Source: Streptomyces asoensis
GTDB taxonomy: Bacteria; Actinomycetota; Actinomycetes; Streptomycetales; Streptomycetaceae
Reading direction: 5' to 3'
DNA length: 64,000 nt
Assembly: GCF_013085465.1 (NCBI RefSeq)
Contig: NZ_CP049838.1
Location: forward strand, 186,001-250,000
In this document: positions 16,031 to 23,842 of the stretch, in pieces
Layout: each line of letters opens with the position of its first letter
Numbering within the stretch: position 1 is the stretch's first letter
Notes under the pieces: model-generated
Told to the model about the DNA's origin: nothing
Seen by the model: only the letters and a program-made list of their open reading frames with translations
Database searches by the model: none
Position numbers and translations under genes: made by a program

Positions 16031-16591
16031 ATGCACGTCCGTACGCTGACCGGTGGCCTGGCCGCTGCCTGTCTGATGTCTTTGGCCCTGGCAGGCGGTC
16101 AGGCCGCGGCCACCCCCCAGGCGCAGAACGCCCCGGCAGCCGCCCGTGTCCTGATCTATGACGCCGGCGGCTCCGCGGAGTTCCGCAGTGCCGTCGACCG
16201 GGGCGCGGCGATCTGGAACGAGAGCGTCGACACCGTCGAGCTCCGACCCGCCGCCGCCGGGCAACGGGCGAACATACGAGTCCTCGCGGACAACGGCTGG
16301 CCGCGCGCCCTGCCCACCACACTGGGCAGCGGCACCGTGTACATCGGACGCCAGGCCGTCGACCAGGGCTATGACACGGTCCGCATCTCCGCCCACGAGC
16401 TCGGGCACATCCTGGGTCTGCCGGATCGCAAGCCCGGTCCCTGCTCGAGTCTGATGTCCGGTTCCAGCGCGGGCACCGCGTGCACGAACCCGTACCCGAA
16501 CTCCGCGGAGAAGGCGGAGGTCGAGGGGAACTTCGACGGAGCCCTCGTCGGCCGGACCCCGGCGGAGCGCGCCGAGGTGATCGTGGACTGA
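16031..16591 (+). CDS. snpA: Snapalysin (small neutral metalloprotease, M7)
   Basis: ATG 16031 follows AAGGAGGTCGATC. The 186-residue product has a Sec signal peptide (MHVRTLTGGLAAACLMSLAL, then cleavage near ATPQAQ). The mature part carries the zinc-binding sequence ISAHELGHILGLPD, that is HExxHxxGxxD, the M7 signature. The two Cys of SPCSSLMSG... and TACTNPYPN support a secreted fold. Snapalysins are small secreted milk-hydrolysing endopeptidases of Streptomyces, and the length fits the family with almost no propeptide. The usual LysR-type activator gene is missing, so regulation here is unclear. Confidence 0.9.
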   Translation: MHVRTLTGGLAAACLMSLALAGGQAAATPQAQNAPAAARVLIYDAGGSAEFRSAVDRGAAIWNESVDTVELRPAAAGQRANIRVLADNGWPRALPTTLGSGTVYIGRQAVDQGYDTVRISAHELGHILGLPDRKPGPCSSLMSGSSAGTACTNPYPNSAEKAEVEGNFDGALVGRTPAERAEVIVD

Positions 16592-16824
16592 CGCGTGCCG
16601 CGCCGCGGACGCCGGGTGGTGGTTCGAGACAGGGCGTCCGCCTCCGATCCGCAGGACACCCGCCCTCTGGCTGGACCGCGCTCTCATCGGGACGGTCGCA
16701 TCACAGGCCATGGGCCTCACGGACTCACCGTCGGGGCGTCTGCGGCGCGGGCTCAAACGAACCTCTACCCGCCACCTGGCCGTAGCTGTACGAGCGCATC
16801 CCCTCAGGAGGCCGCTCTGGAGGG
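16592..16824. other. Gap without supported gene
   Basis: Between the snapalysin stop and the converging small gene at 16825 I see only unsupported frames. Confidence 0.5.
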
Positions 16825-17094
16825 CTACAGCGATCTGAGCGCGTCCGTGCAGCTGGAGCACTCCCAGGGCCTCATGTTGGGTGGCAGCCACGACGCCCCC
16901 GGCTCCGGAGGCTGGTAGTCCACCCGTTCCATGTCCAGTGTCGGCTTGCCGCAGAACGTGCGGTCGCCCACGTCGCCGAGGGCGTCCGGCTCAGCCGTTG
17001 CCGCGTGTACCGCCGCGATGCGCGAGACCGCATCGCCCGGGCCGAGGTCAGTGGAGAGTTCCTTGCGCAGCTCGCGCAGCACGACGATCGCCAT
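16825..17094 (-). CDS. Small hypothetical protein (89 aa)
   Basis: The peptide MAIVVLRELRKELSTDLGPG starts at ATG 17094 and has a coherent composition. A helical N-terminal half (DAVSRIAAVHAATAEPDALG) is followed by a C-terminal half with three Cys (DRTFCGKPTLDMERVDYQPP, PWECSSCTDALRSL) that could bind a metal. The ribosome site is weak (GGGAGC far upstream). The W-E-C-x-x-C ending recalls short Streptomyces zinc-ribbon-like proteins of unknown function. It converges with the snapalysin gene. Confidence 0.55.
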   Translation of the reverse strand: MAIVVLRELRKELSTDLGPGDAVSRIAAVHAATAEPDALGDVGDRTFCGKPTLDMERVDYQPPEPGASWLPPNMRPWECSSCTDALRSL

Positions 17095-17344
17095 GTGGCC
17101 ACTTTCGGTGCTCCCCGCCGCGGCCGCATCCCGGGCACGGCGGACGACTCCGCCAGGCCCACGGTTTCGCTGACGTCATGATCGGCATGCTTGAGGCGAT
17201 GTCCGCCGCATCCGCCGGCCGGAAGACTCCCTCACCCAGGGTGTCGCATCCGATTGCGGGGTCCTCGCGCTGGATGCGACTCTCTAGCCCGCCAGCCAGC
17301 GCATCGCCTGGGCCGGCCGGCAGCGTCCGCCCTGTGAAGCGCGG
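17095..17344. other. Gap without supported gene
   Basis: No frame with ribosome site and coding composition was found between the small gene and the hairpin at 17345. Confidence 0.45.
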
Positions 17345-17377
17345 GTTCGGAGCAGCCGCTCGACGACTGCTCCGAAC
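17345..17377 (-). terminator. Hairpin terminator of the secreted protein gene
   Basis: Perfect 11-bp stem GTTCGGAGCAG / CTGCTCCGAAC with an 11-nt loop, lying 12 bp beyond the stop codon at 17389 of the minus-strand gene. Confidence 0.7.
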
Positions 17378-17388
17378 GCGCGGGCCGG

Positions 17389-18747
17389 TCAGTTGACGGT
17401 CAGGGCCGCCGTGTTGTTCGTGAGGTCCGGGTCGAAGTCGAAGGGGGACTCGCCGAACTCGCCGAACGGGGGATGGATGCTCACGGCGCCGGTCGCGCCG
17501 GGCACCACCGTGTCGACGCGCACGGAGAACGCGAACGTGCGCTGGGTGTCCTCCAGCACCCAGTACGGCAGGTGGCAGTCGTAGCGCGGCGCGCCCGCCT
17601 GCCTCGGGTAGTAGCCGCCGGAGAGGGTGTGTGGAGAGCAGCCGGACGGCACGCCGGTGACCTTGGTGCCCGCGGGAACGATCAGCCGGACTGCGGCGAC
17701 CGGGTCGCCGGAGCCGAGGTTGCCGAACCAGGCCGGGCCGTTGTTCTTGAACGTGAGCTCGGCCGTGGCCGTCTCGCCCGCAGCGCCGGAGATCGCGTCA
17801 CCGGTCACGGAGAAGTCCGCGGTGTTTTCCGCGCCGATCTGGACGATCACGTAGTCGTTCTGGGAGTCGATGTCCTGGGCGCCGCCGCCGGGCTCGATGC
17901 CGATGTCGAGCCGCTCGTTCAGCGCGTGCGGGGCGAGTCGCACCGTCAGCGGCTCGGGCAGCTCGAAGGAGTCGCCCGGCGCCAGCACCTGGTCGAACGT
18001 GCAGATTGCCGTGTTCAACGGTGCGTAGTCGTCGCCGTCCGTCGTGGTGTAGGTGCAGGCGTCGTACCGGCTCAGGTCCGTCAGGCCGTACGAGGTGTAC
18101 AGCGTGACGGTGAACCCGTTCGCGCTCTCGTTGCCGTTGTTGGTGATCTTCAACGGGATCGTCCGCTCGTCACCGGGCTGAGCGTCCTCGATGTCGGCCA
18201 GGGGGTCGATGGCGAGGTCGGGCCCGGAGCCGACGGTGAGCGTGGTGGCGTAGCTCTCGTGCGGCGCGGTGAGGGTGCCGTCGGGCCCGCCGGTGGCCGT
18301 CGCCTCGTAGGTGATCCTGCCCTGTGCGCCGGCTTCGGCGCCGTCGGCCGCGCGCACGGTCAGGAGCACCTGGTGGGCTCCGGTCGTGGGAACCACGGGG
18401 ATGTCGCAAACGGCGCTGGTGCCGCTCGGCGTGCAGTTGTCGGGCCAGGTCACCTCGGCGACCCCGGCGAGGTCGGAGACGTCGACGGTGAGCCTGCCAT
18501 CGGTCACCGTGAAGTTCTCGTTGTCGTGGTAGATGCCGACGCCGAGGATGAGGGACTGCGGCTGACCCCCGTCGGTGCCGAGCGGCAGCGTTCGCTCGGT
18601 CGGCTCGCTGATCGACAACTGGTCGGTCTGTGGCGGGTCGTCGGCGGCGAACGCGGGCGCGGCGAGACCGGCAGTCAGCAGACCGGCCACCACCACGGCG
18701 GCGCCGGATCTGAGGCGTAACGGGCGTCCAGCGGAGATCAGTCTCAT
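17389..18747 (-). CDS. Secreted protein with Ig-like/DUF11-type domains
   Basis: The 452-residue product has a clear signal peptide (basic MRLISAGRPLRLRSG, hydrophobic AAVVVAGLLTAGLAAPAFA, cleavage after AFA). The mature part shows three or more beta-rich modules of roughly 120 residues with the NNGNESANGFTVTLYTS, TAELTFKNNGPAWFGN and DLTNNTAALTVN patterns of CARDB/DUF11-type repeats. Paired Cys (DNCTPSGTSAVCD, DACTYTT..., AICTFDQ, SGCSPH...YDCHLP) suggest extracellular disulfides. There is no LPXTG or C-terminal membrane helix, so it is probably released. It may act as an adhesin or cell-surface protein; no enzymatic motif is seen. Promoter and regulation unknown. Confidence 0.8.
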   Translation of the reverse strand: MRLISAGRPLRLRSGAAVVVAGLLTAGLAAPAFAADDPPQTDQLSISEPTERTLPLGTDGGQPQSLILGVGIYHDNENFTVTDGRLTVDVSDLAGVAEVTWPDNCTPSGTSAVCDIPVVPTTGAHQVLLTVRAADGAEAGAQGRITYEATATGGPDGTLTAPHESYATTLTVGSGPDLAIDPLADIEDAQPGDERTIPLKITNNGNESANGFTVTLYTSYGLTDLSRYDACTYTTTDGDDYAPLNTAICTFDQVLAPGDSFELPEPLTVRLAPHALNERLDIGIEPGGGAQDIDSQNDYVIVQIGAENTADFSVTGDAISGAAGETATAELTFKNNGPAWFGNLGSGDPVAAVRLIVPAGTKVTGVPSGCSPHTLSGGYYPRQAGAPRYDCHLPYWVLEDTQRTFAFSVRVDTVVPGATGAVSIHPPFGEFGESPFDFDPDLTNNTAALTVN

Positions 18748-18896
18748 TGCTATCCCCCAAGGGTGTGATACCGCGACTGACGCGCCGGCAGCCCCGGCGC
18801 ACCGGCAGGATCATCACATGGCACGGCAGCCCGCCGCTCCCGGGTTTCCCGGCCCTGTTGGAGAACACCCGGCTGCCGGCCCGCCCGGACGATGCA

Positions 18897-19475
18897 TCAG
18901 GCCCTGGCGAGCCGGTCCACCAGCAGTTCCACCCTCCGCTCGGTGTCCCCCGGCGGCAGCCGTCCCGCCCGGGTCAGGGTCGCCAGCCCGTGCAGGGCCG
19001 CCCAGAACACCTCGGTGAACAGCGCCGGATGGATGCCGTCCCCGGCGACCTCGCCGAGGCTCTCCAGCAGGGCGGCGAAGGCGTCCTTCAGAGGCTCCGG
19101 GGTGTCCTCCTTCGCGAACGCCAGGCCACCGTCCAGCTGGAACATGGCGTCGTAGACCGCCGGGTTGCGCTCGGCGAAGTCGAGGTAGGCGCGGGCGAGG
19201 GCGGTGACACGGGCGTGCGGGCCGTCCACGGCGGAGGCCGCGGCCCGCAGTGCCGCGGCCATCTCGGCGGCACCCTCGAGGGCGACGGCGCCGATGATCT
19301 CGCGCTTGCCGCGAAAGTGGCTGTAGAGGACGGGCTGGCTGTACTCGATGCGCTCGGCGAGCCGGCGGGTGGTGACCGCGTCCCAGCCCTGCTGCTCGGC
19401 GAGTTCGCGTGCCGTCGCCACGATGAGGCGCTCGCGGCCCGCCCGTTCGCGCTCCTTGCGTTCCTGTACCGACAT
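18897..19475 (-). CDS. TetR-family regulator of the adjacent DUF1772 gene
   Basis: The 192-residue protein starts MSVQERKERERAGRERLIVA. Its N-terminal helix-turn-helix reads ATARELAEQQGWDAVTTRRL, AERIEYSQPVLYSHFRGKRE, IIGAVALEG, the canonical TetR pattern with Y-x-H-F. The C-terminal domain (YLDFAERNPAVYDAMFQLD, then LFTEVFWAALHGLATLTRAG) is the ligand/dimer part of the WHG type. It is divergent from the DUF1772 gene at 19567, with two perfect operators and a half site between. Autoregulation and repression of the DUF1772 gene are strongly suggested. Ligand unknown. Confidence 0.88.
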   Translation of the reverse strand: MSVQERKERERAGRERLIVATARELAEQQGWDAVTTRRLAERIEYSQPVLYSHFRGKREIIGAVALEGAAEMAAALRAAASAVDGPHARVTALARAYLDFAERNPAVYDAMFQLDGGLAFAKEDTPEPLKDAFAALLESLGEVAGDGIHPALFTEVFWAALHGLATLTRAGRLPPGDTERRVELLVDRLARA

Positions 19476-19483
19476 GACTCGAT

Positions 19484-19549
19484 TCTAGCATCGCTAGACA
19501 AGCGAGCGGCAGCAGTACTAGCGTTGCCTCATCATCTAGCAACGCTAGA
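19484..19549. promoter_or_regulatory. Paired TetR operators TCTAGCnnnGCTAGA
   Basis: TCTAGCATCGCTAGA at 19484-19498 and TCTAGCAACGCTAGA at 19535-19549 are the same 15-bp dyad. A half site CTAGCGTTG lies at about 19518-19526. One site is 9 bp before the TetR start and the other 18 bp before the DUF1772 start, ideal for repressing both genes. Confidence 0.85.
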
Positions 19550-19566
19550 TCTCACGAGGGGTCATC

Positions 19567-20013
19567 ATGCTCAATGCACTCGAGGTCTTCACCACCGTGG
19601 TCGTCGGCGTGATGGTGGGGGTGGAGTTCTCCGTCGCCTTCTTCGTCAACCCGATCCTCAACGGCCTCCCCGGCGACAACGGCCTGCGCGGCCGCACCCA
19701 CGGGGCCCGGCTGCTCGGCGCCGTGATGCCGTTCTGGTACATCGGCTCGCTCGCCCTCAGTGCGGTCTGGGCCATCGCCGGATGGCACCACGACGGCGCC
19801 GCCCTCGTCGTCACCGCCGCCGCGCTGCTGATCCTCAGCGTGGTCATGTCGATCCTGCTGCTCGTCCCGATCAACAACCGGGTCAGGACGTGGACCGCCG
19901 ACGGCCTGCCGACCGACTGGAAGCAGCAGATGAACCGCTGGGACCGCTTCCACTACGTCCGCGTCGCCGTCATCGTCGCCGCCTTCGCCCTGCTGGTCGC
20001 CGCGCTCGCCTGA
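19567..20013 (+). CDS. DUF1772 integral membrane protein
   Basis: ATG 19567 follows CGAGGGGTCATC. The 148-residue protein has four hydrophobic segments: VFTTVVVGVMVGVEFSVAFF, MPFWYIGSLALSAVWAIAGW, ALVVTAAALLILSVVMSILL and VRVAVIVAAFALLVAAL. A conserved-looking NNRVRTW and DRFHYVRV lie near the end. This is the anthrone oxygenase-like DUF1772 family of small membrane proteins that recur beside TetR genes. Some relatives take part in polyketide oxygenation, but most are uncharacterised. Expression is evidently controlled by the divergent TetR through the operators at 19484-19549. Confidence 0.85.
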   Translation: MLNALEVFTTVVVGVMVGVEFSVAFFVNPILNGLPGDNGLRGRTHGARLLGAVMPFWYIGSLALSAVWAIAGWHHDGAALVVTAAALLILSVVMSILLLVPINNRVRTWTADGLPTDWKQQMNRWDRFHYVRVAVIVAAFALLVAALA

Positions 20014-20853
20014 GCCCACAGGCCGAGACCGCACAGGTGGCGCACACTCCCCCTACTTCGCAGACGGTAGCGGGCCGCCGAGATACCGCTCCTCCGTGAG
20101 ACGCGCCGGCTGGTGTTCGATCTGATGAGCACCCTCGACGGGTGACTCACATCTACCGAAAAGACGTTGGGACTGTTCAACCACTACGACCTCGGCAGCA
20201 AGCAGCCGCTCGTCGGCCGCACCACCCCCGTCTTTGGCCTCGGGGACGGCACCCTCCCGGGCAACCTCAAGACCATGTTCCGCGAGGACGGGCCGGAGAG
20301 ACGCCGGCCTTCTTCAACAGCGGCCCAGGCGACCCGTGTACACCCTGCTCGCCCTGGAACTCAGCATCGGTACATAGGATTTGGCGTCGTCCGGGCTGGA
20401 CCACGGCGGCCGATCCCTCGCCGGTCAGCATCTTCCGCAGCCAGGTCAGCTCGTGCTCGCCGCCGATGAAGACCCCCGACGCAGAGGCCGGCAGGAACCC
20501 GGCATGGGCCGGGCCCGAACGGTGTGCGCCCGGTGCACGGCCTTCATCGGCAGCACCACGATCCGCGCGTCGTCACCGCTGATCGCCGCACCGATCGACC
20601 CGGCCCCCACCGGCCTGTCATCGGTCACCGGTCACCTCCACCCGCACCCGCTCCTGCGGGCCGTGCTCGTTCACTGCTGTGACGGGTGGATGGTGGTGTG
20701 GTCGCCAGAAGCCGAGCAGTGCCGGCACCGCGCCGCCTGATCGACCTCACCACCCGCACACCATCGTGCCGACCCGGTGAGCCATGCTGAGGGCGGGCCC
20801 TTCGAGCATTATCCAGGTGTGGGCCGGCACGAGAAGGTGCCAGAGTCACCGTC
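20014..20853. other. 840-bp stretch with only degenerate coding traces
   Basis: The minus strand has two out-of-frame pieces that may belong to one dead gene: MTDDRPVGAGSIGAAISGDD (from 20628) and VFIGGEHELTWLRKMLTGEG (about 20420-20475). The plus strand near 20170-20290 has LFNHYDLGSKQPLVGRTTPV. None has an intact frame with a ribosome site, and I recognise no family. Confidence 0.35.
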
Positions 20854-21342
20854 GTGACCTTGATGAACGTGCTCGTCGACTTCGCCCGGACCGGCCGTAT
20901 CGGCCCGCTGCACTGCGGCATGCCTCTCGCCGAGGCCGAGGACCTCCTGGGCCCGGGACGCCCGCACCCCGCCATCCGGATGAGACCGGACATCGACGGC
21001 TACCCCTATGCCTGGAACGGCCTGGAGCTGGTCGTCACCCGGCGCCTCGTCAGCGGAATCTCGATCAGGCTCCGGCCGGGCTCGACGACCAAGTTGCCGC
21101 CCCTGGTCTTGCCGGACTCAGAGTCCTACCCGTCCACAGTGCTCCGAGAGGACCTGATCTCCGGCCTTGACGCCGCCGACTGCCGCCACGACGTCAACGA
21201 CCGCCTCACCTTCGGAGAGCAATCCAGCATCCTTGCCCAACCCGCGAACGTCTGCGCGGTGTTCTTCCCGCCTGGCCGTGACGACCACGTGCCCCACCGT
21301 GAACGCCTCTACCTCGGCGTGATCCATAAGCACACCGCCTGA
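20854..21342 (+). CDS. Conserved hypothetical protein
   Basis: A 162-residue product (GTG 20854, or ATG 20863 three codons later) begins MNVLVDFARTGRIGPLHCGM. It continues PLAEAEDLLGPGRPHPAIRM and IDGYPYAWNGLELVVTRRLV, and ends ERLYLGVIHKHTA. The first 60 residues resemble a small alpha/beta domain in which a short peptide is compared with a threshold, seen in many uncharacterised Streptomyces proteins. It has no signal peptide, membrane helix or metal site. The ribosome site is weak for both starts. I cannot assign a function. Confidence 0.65.
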   Translation: MTLMNVLVDFARTGRIGPLHCGMPLAEAEDLLGPGRPHPAIRMRPDIDGYPYAWNGLELVVTRRLVSGISIRLRPGSTTKLPPLVLPDSESYPSTVLREDLISGLDAADCRHDVNDRLTFGEQSSILAQPANVCAVFFPPGRDDHVPHRERLYLGVIHKHTA

Positions 21343-21376
21343 CCGTGGGCGTGGCCGGCCCGGTGCGGCGGAGCCA

Positions 21377-22276
21377 CTACGTGGGCTGCGCGTCCCGGTG
21401 GAGGGCCTTGTTGACGCCGGTGATGACCACGGTGATCAGGCAGAGGGCGATGACGGTCTCGGCCCACAGGAAGGCGAACCAGTCCAGCACGCAGCCGATC
21501 GGGGGTGTGCCGGGGGCGGTGTTGCGGAACGCGGCGAGAGCGAACAGGGTGGCGGCCATCCAGGCGAGGCCGGGCCAGACAAGGCCCTCGCTGCCGGTCG
21601 TCAGGTACCAGGCCCCGATGAGCACGGACGCCGCCAGCGCCCACATCACCACCATCATGAAGACCGCGAAGACGAGCAGGCTGCCCGATCGCGCCAGCTC
21701 CAGCGCCATCACGGCCTCCTGCCGGGAGGGCGCAGGTTGCGCGGAGATCGAGAAGAGCGTGTCGTTGTTGGAGAACAGCATCCGTACGGGCACCTGCTTG
21801 CCGCCCAGCTGCGCCCGGAACGCGATGTCGGTCTCGTAGGTGTCGAACGGGTAGTCACTGATCGATCCGCCTGTGAGCGCAACCTGGACGTCTCTCGTCG
21901 CGAGCCGCTCATGCGCCGTGAACTCCAGGTCGCTGAGGGTCGCCCCCGAGGTCTGGAGGCTGAGATCGGCCACCGGGGCCGCCCCGTCCGCCTCGCCGAG
22001 AGTCCCGCGCGGGGTCACCCAGACCCGCAGTACCAGCTCTCTGCCCGCGGCGTCGACACTTTGGACGACGGCCTCCACGTCCACCCGGTCGGCGGCCGAG
22101 GATCCGGCGGTGTGCACCGTGTCGACCGCCTGCCGCTCGGTGAACTGCAACCACGAGCCAACGGCCACCGCGACCACGATCAGGAACGCGATGGGGATGA
22201 GCACGGGCAGGATGGACCTCCCGGAACGTCGTGGGCGAGGCGAGTCGGCAGGTGCCGGACGGCCCTGACGCATCAC
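21377..22276 (-). CDS. DUF4436 membrane protein
   Basis: The 299-residue protein has one N-terminal helix (ILPVLIPIAFLIVVAVAVGS) and a soluble extracytoplasmic domain with YPFDTYETDIAFRAQLGGKQ. Three C-terminal helices follow (LLVFAVFMMVVMWALAASVL, the segment containing LVWPGLAWMAATLFALAAF, and AETVIALCLITVVITGV). FRNTAPGTPPIGCVLDWFAF before the last helix is the best-known DUF4436 signature. These proteins are found in actinobacteria with unknown function. The start overlaps the end of the upstream serine hydrolase gene by 4 bp, so the two are translationally coupled. Length agrees with the family, so the gene appears intact. Confidence 0.85.
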   Translation of the reverse strand: MMRQGRPAPADSPRPRRSGRSILPVLIPIAFLIVVAVAVGSWLQFTERQAVDTVHTAGSSAADRVDVEAVVQSVDAAGRELVLRVWVTPRGTLGEADGAAPVADLSLQTSGATLSDLEFTAHERLATRDVQVALTGGSISDYPFDTYETDIAFRAQLGGKQVPVRMLFSNNDTLFSISAQPAPSRQEAVMALELARSGSLLVFAVFMMVVMWALAASVLIGAWYLTTGSEGLVWPGLAWMAATLFALAAFRNTAPGTPPIGCVLDWFAFLWAETVIALCLITVVITGVNKALHRDAQPT

Positions 22277-23301
22277 TTGGTCCAGATACCCAGCAGTCGG
22301 TTTGCCGCGTCGGGGAGAGGGAGGATTCCGGCCCCGTAGCGCCCTTGCTCGATGCCCCGCGGGCGCAGGGCATCGCCCACACTCACCGCTCCGTCCGTGA
22401 CGCCGGCGAGCAGTTCGGTTCCGCCGATGCGACCAGTGCCGTAATGGCCGGCCCAGCGGACGAGTGCCCCGGGGGCGGTTGGGACGGACCCGTCTCCGTA
22501 CCGCTTCCAGGGGGAGGAGTCGGGAGTGCAGGAGCCGTCCTTCTCGTCGTACGACTTCGCCTTTCCGGGAACGTCCACTGCCGGGGACAAAACCATGCGC
22601 AGATCCAGCGGGGAGAAGAACTCCTGCTGGATGAAGGTCGGGAACGGCTTGCCGGTCACCCTCTCGACGACATGCGCCAGGAGGACGTAGTGGGAGTTGG
22701 AGCAGGAGAAGCCCTCCCCTGGCGAAGCCTGTGGCTGTGAGTCGAGGATGGCCGCGATCGCTTCCTCCTGGCCGGCCGGATCTGTCAGCTCGATGCCCTT
22801 GGCCTCCAGCAGTTCCTGGTGGTCGGGAATGCCGCTCGTGTGGCGCATCAGGTCGCCCGGCGTGACGTCCCGCGCCCAGGCCGGAGGGTTGTCTAGGTAG
22901 TCGGACAGGGGCTCGTTCAGCGCGAGTTGGTGCCGCCCGGCCAGCAACAGGACCGCGTCTGCGGTGAATTGCTTGGAGTTGGAGGCCATGTCGAAGACCG
23001 TCTTCGAGGTGATGGCGCGCCCTGTCGTCAGATCGGCTTTCCCTCTCCCCGCCTCCCGGACAACGCTTCCCCGTACGCCGACAGCTGCCGCACAGCCCGG
23101 GCCGTCGGGGGAAGGCACCAGCTCGTGGAGAACCTCCGCGCCGCGCGTTTCCCGGTCATCGCCGCTCGCGTAGGCGTGCGGGTTCGCGACACCGGCCACT
23201 ACGACCACAGCCATGGCGCCCCCGGCGGTACCCAACGCCGCCATCGGACTCACGGACACCACCTGCTTTCGCCACCTGGAACGAGATCGGCTCGGTGCCA
23301 T
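22273..23301 (-). CDS. Serine hydrolase (class C beta-lactamase fold), probably damaged
   Basis: The product (342 aa from ATG 23301) has a basic, Arg-rich start and a signal-like hydrophobic stretch (ALGTAGGAMAVVVVAGVANP). The catalytic SxxK motif is clear in FDMASNSKQFTADAVLLL. PAWARDVTPGDLMRHTSGIP follows, as in D-alanyl-D-alanine carboxypeptidase/esterase relatives. Two defects stand out. The expected Y-S-N motif reads FSCSNSHYVLL, with the general-base Tyr replaced by Cys (TGC for TAC). The C-terminal H/K-T-G region is missing, since the protein stops at RYGAGILPLPDAANRLLGIW. It overlaps the DUF4436 gene by 4 bp. Enzymatic activity is doubtful. Confidence 0.75.
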   Translation of the reverse strand: MAPSRSRSRWRKQVVSVSPMAALGTAGGAMAVVVVAGVANPHAYASGDDRETRGAEVLHELVPSPDGPGCAAAVGVRGSVVREAGRGKADLTTGRAITSKTVFDMASNSKQFTADAVLLLAGRHQLALNEPLSDYLDNPPAWARDVTPGDLMRHTSGIPDHQELLEAKGIELTDPAGQEEAIAAILDSQPQASPGEGFSCSNSHYVLLAHVVERVTGKPFPTFIQQEFFSPLDLRMVLSPAVDVPGKAKSYDEKDGSCTPDSSPWKRYGDGSVPTAPGALVRWAGHYGTGRIGGTELLAGVTDGAVSVGDALRPRGIEQGRYGAGILPLPDAANRLLGIWTK

Positions 23302-23842
23302 CTCGAACTTCGGAGGGTTGAGGCCATCAAGTCCGCTGCGGGTGCGCCGCCACCGGTGCGCCGTGATGCGGCGCCGGCCGACACCGGGCCGAGTTGTCAG
23401 GAGAATCAGGACACCCTGGCAGCCGGCGCCCCGATGCGGAAGCTGCGCTCTGCCATGTGATCCCGTTCCCCTACCGACAGCCACAGGGCCTCCTGGGCGA
23501 CGCCGAGGCGGTGTTGGCGGAACGCACGTAATCCACGCTACGGGGTGGTCCGAGGACGTGCATGCGGACGACGTGGCGGCAACAAAGCGTGCGCCGCCTG
23601 CCTCGGGCATACGGCTGGGTGACCACCGCCGGAGCGGGGGCGGCTCCGGCCCCTGCCGACCGAGCGACCGGGGTCAGCCCCCAGTCCGAGGTGGGGCTGC
23701 TCCAAGTGGAGGCGACGAGTGGTGGAAGCCCTTGCCCGAACGCAGGCTGACGTACGCGCCCTGCCCGGCCATGCGGCGCGGCGCAGCCATGCCAACCGTC
23801 CCCCGACCGGAGTGGCCAGGGACGTCAGAGAGACGAGATCAC

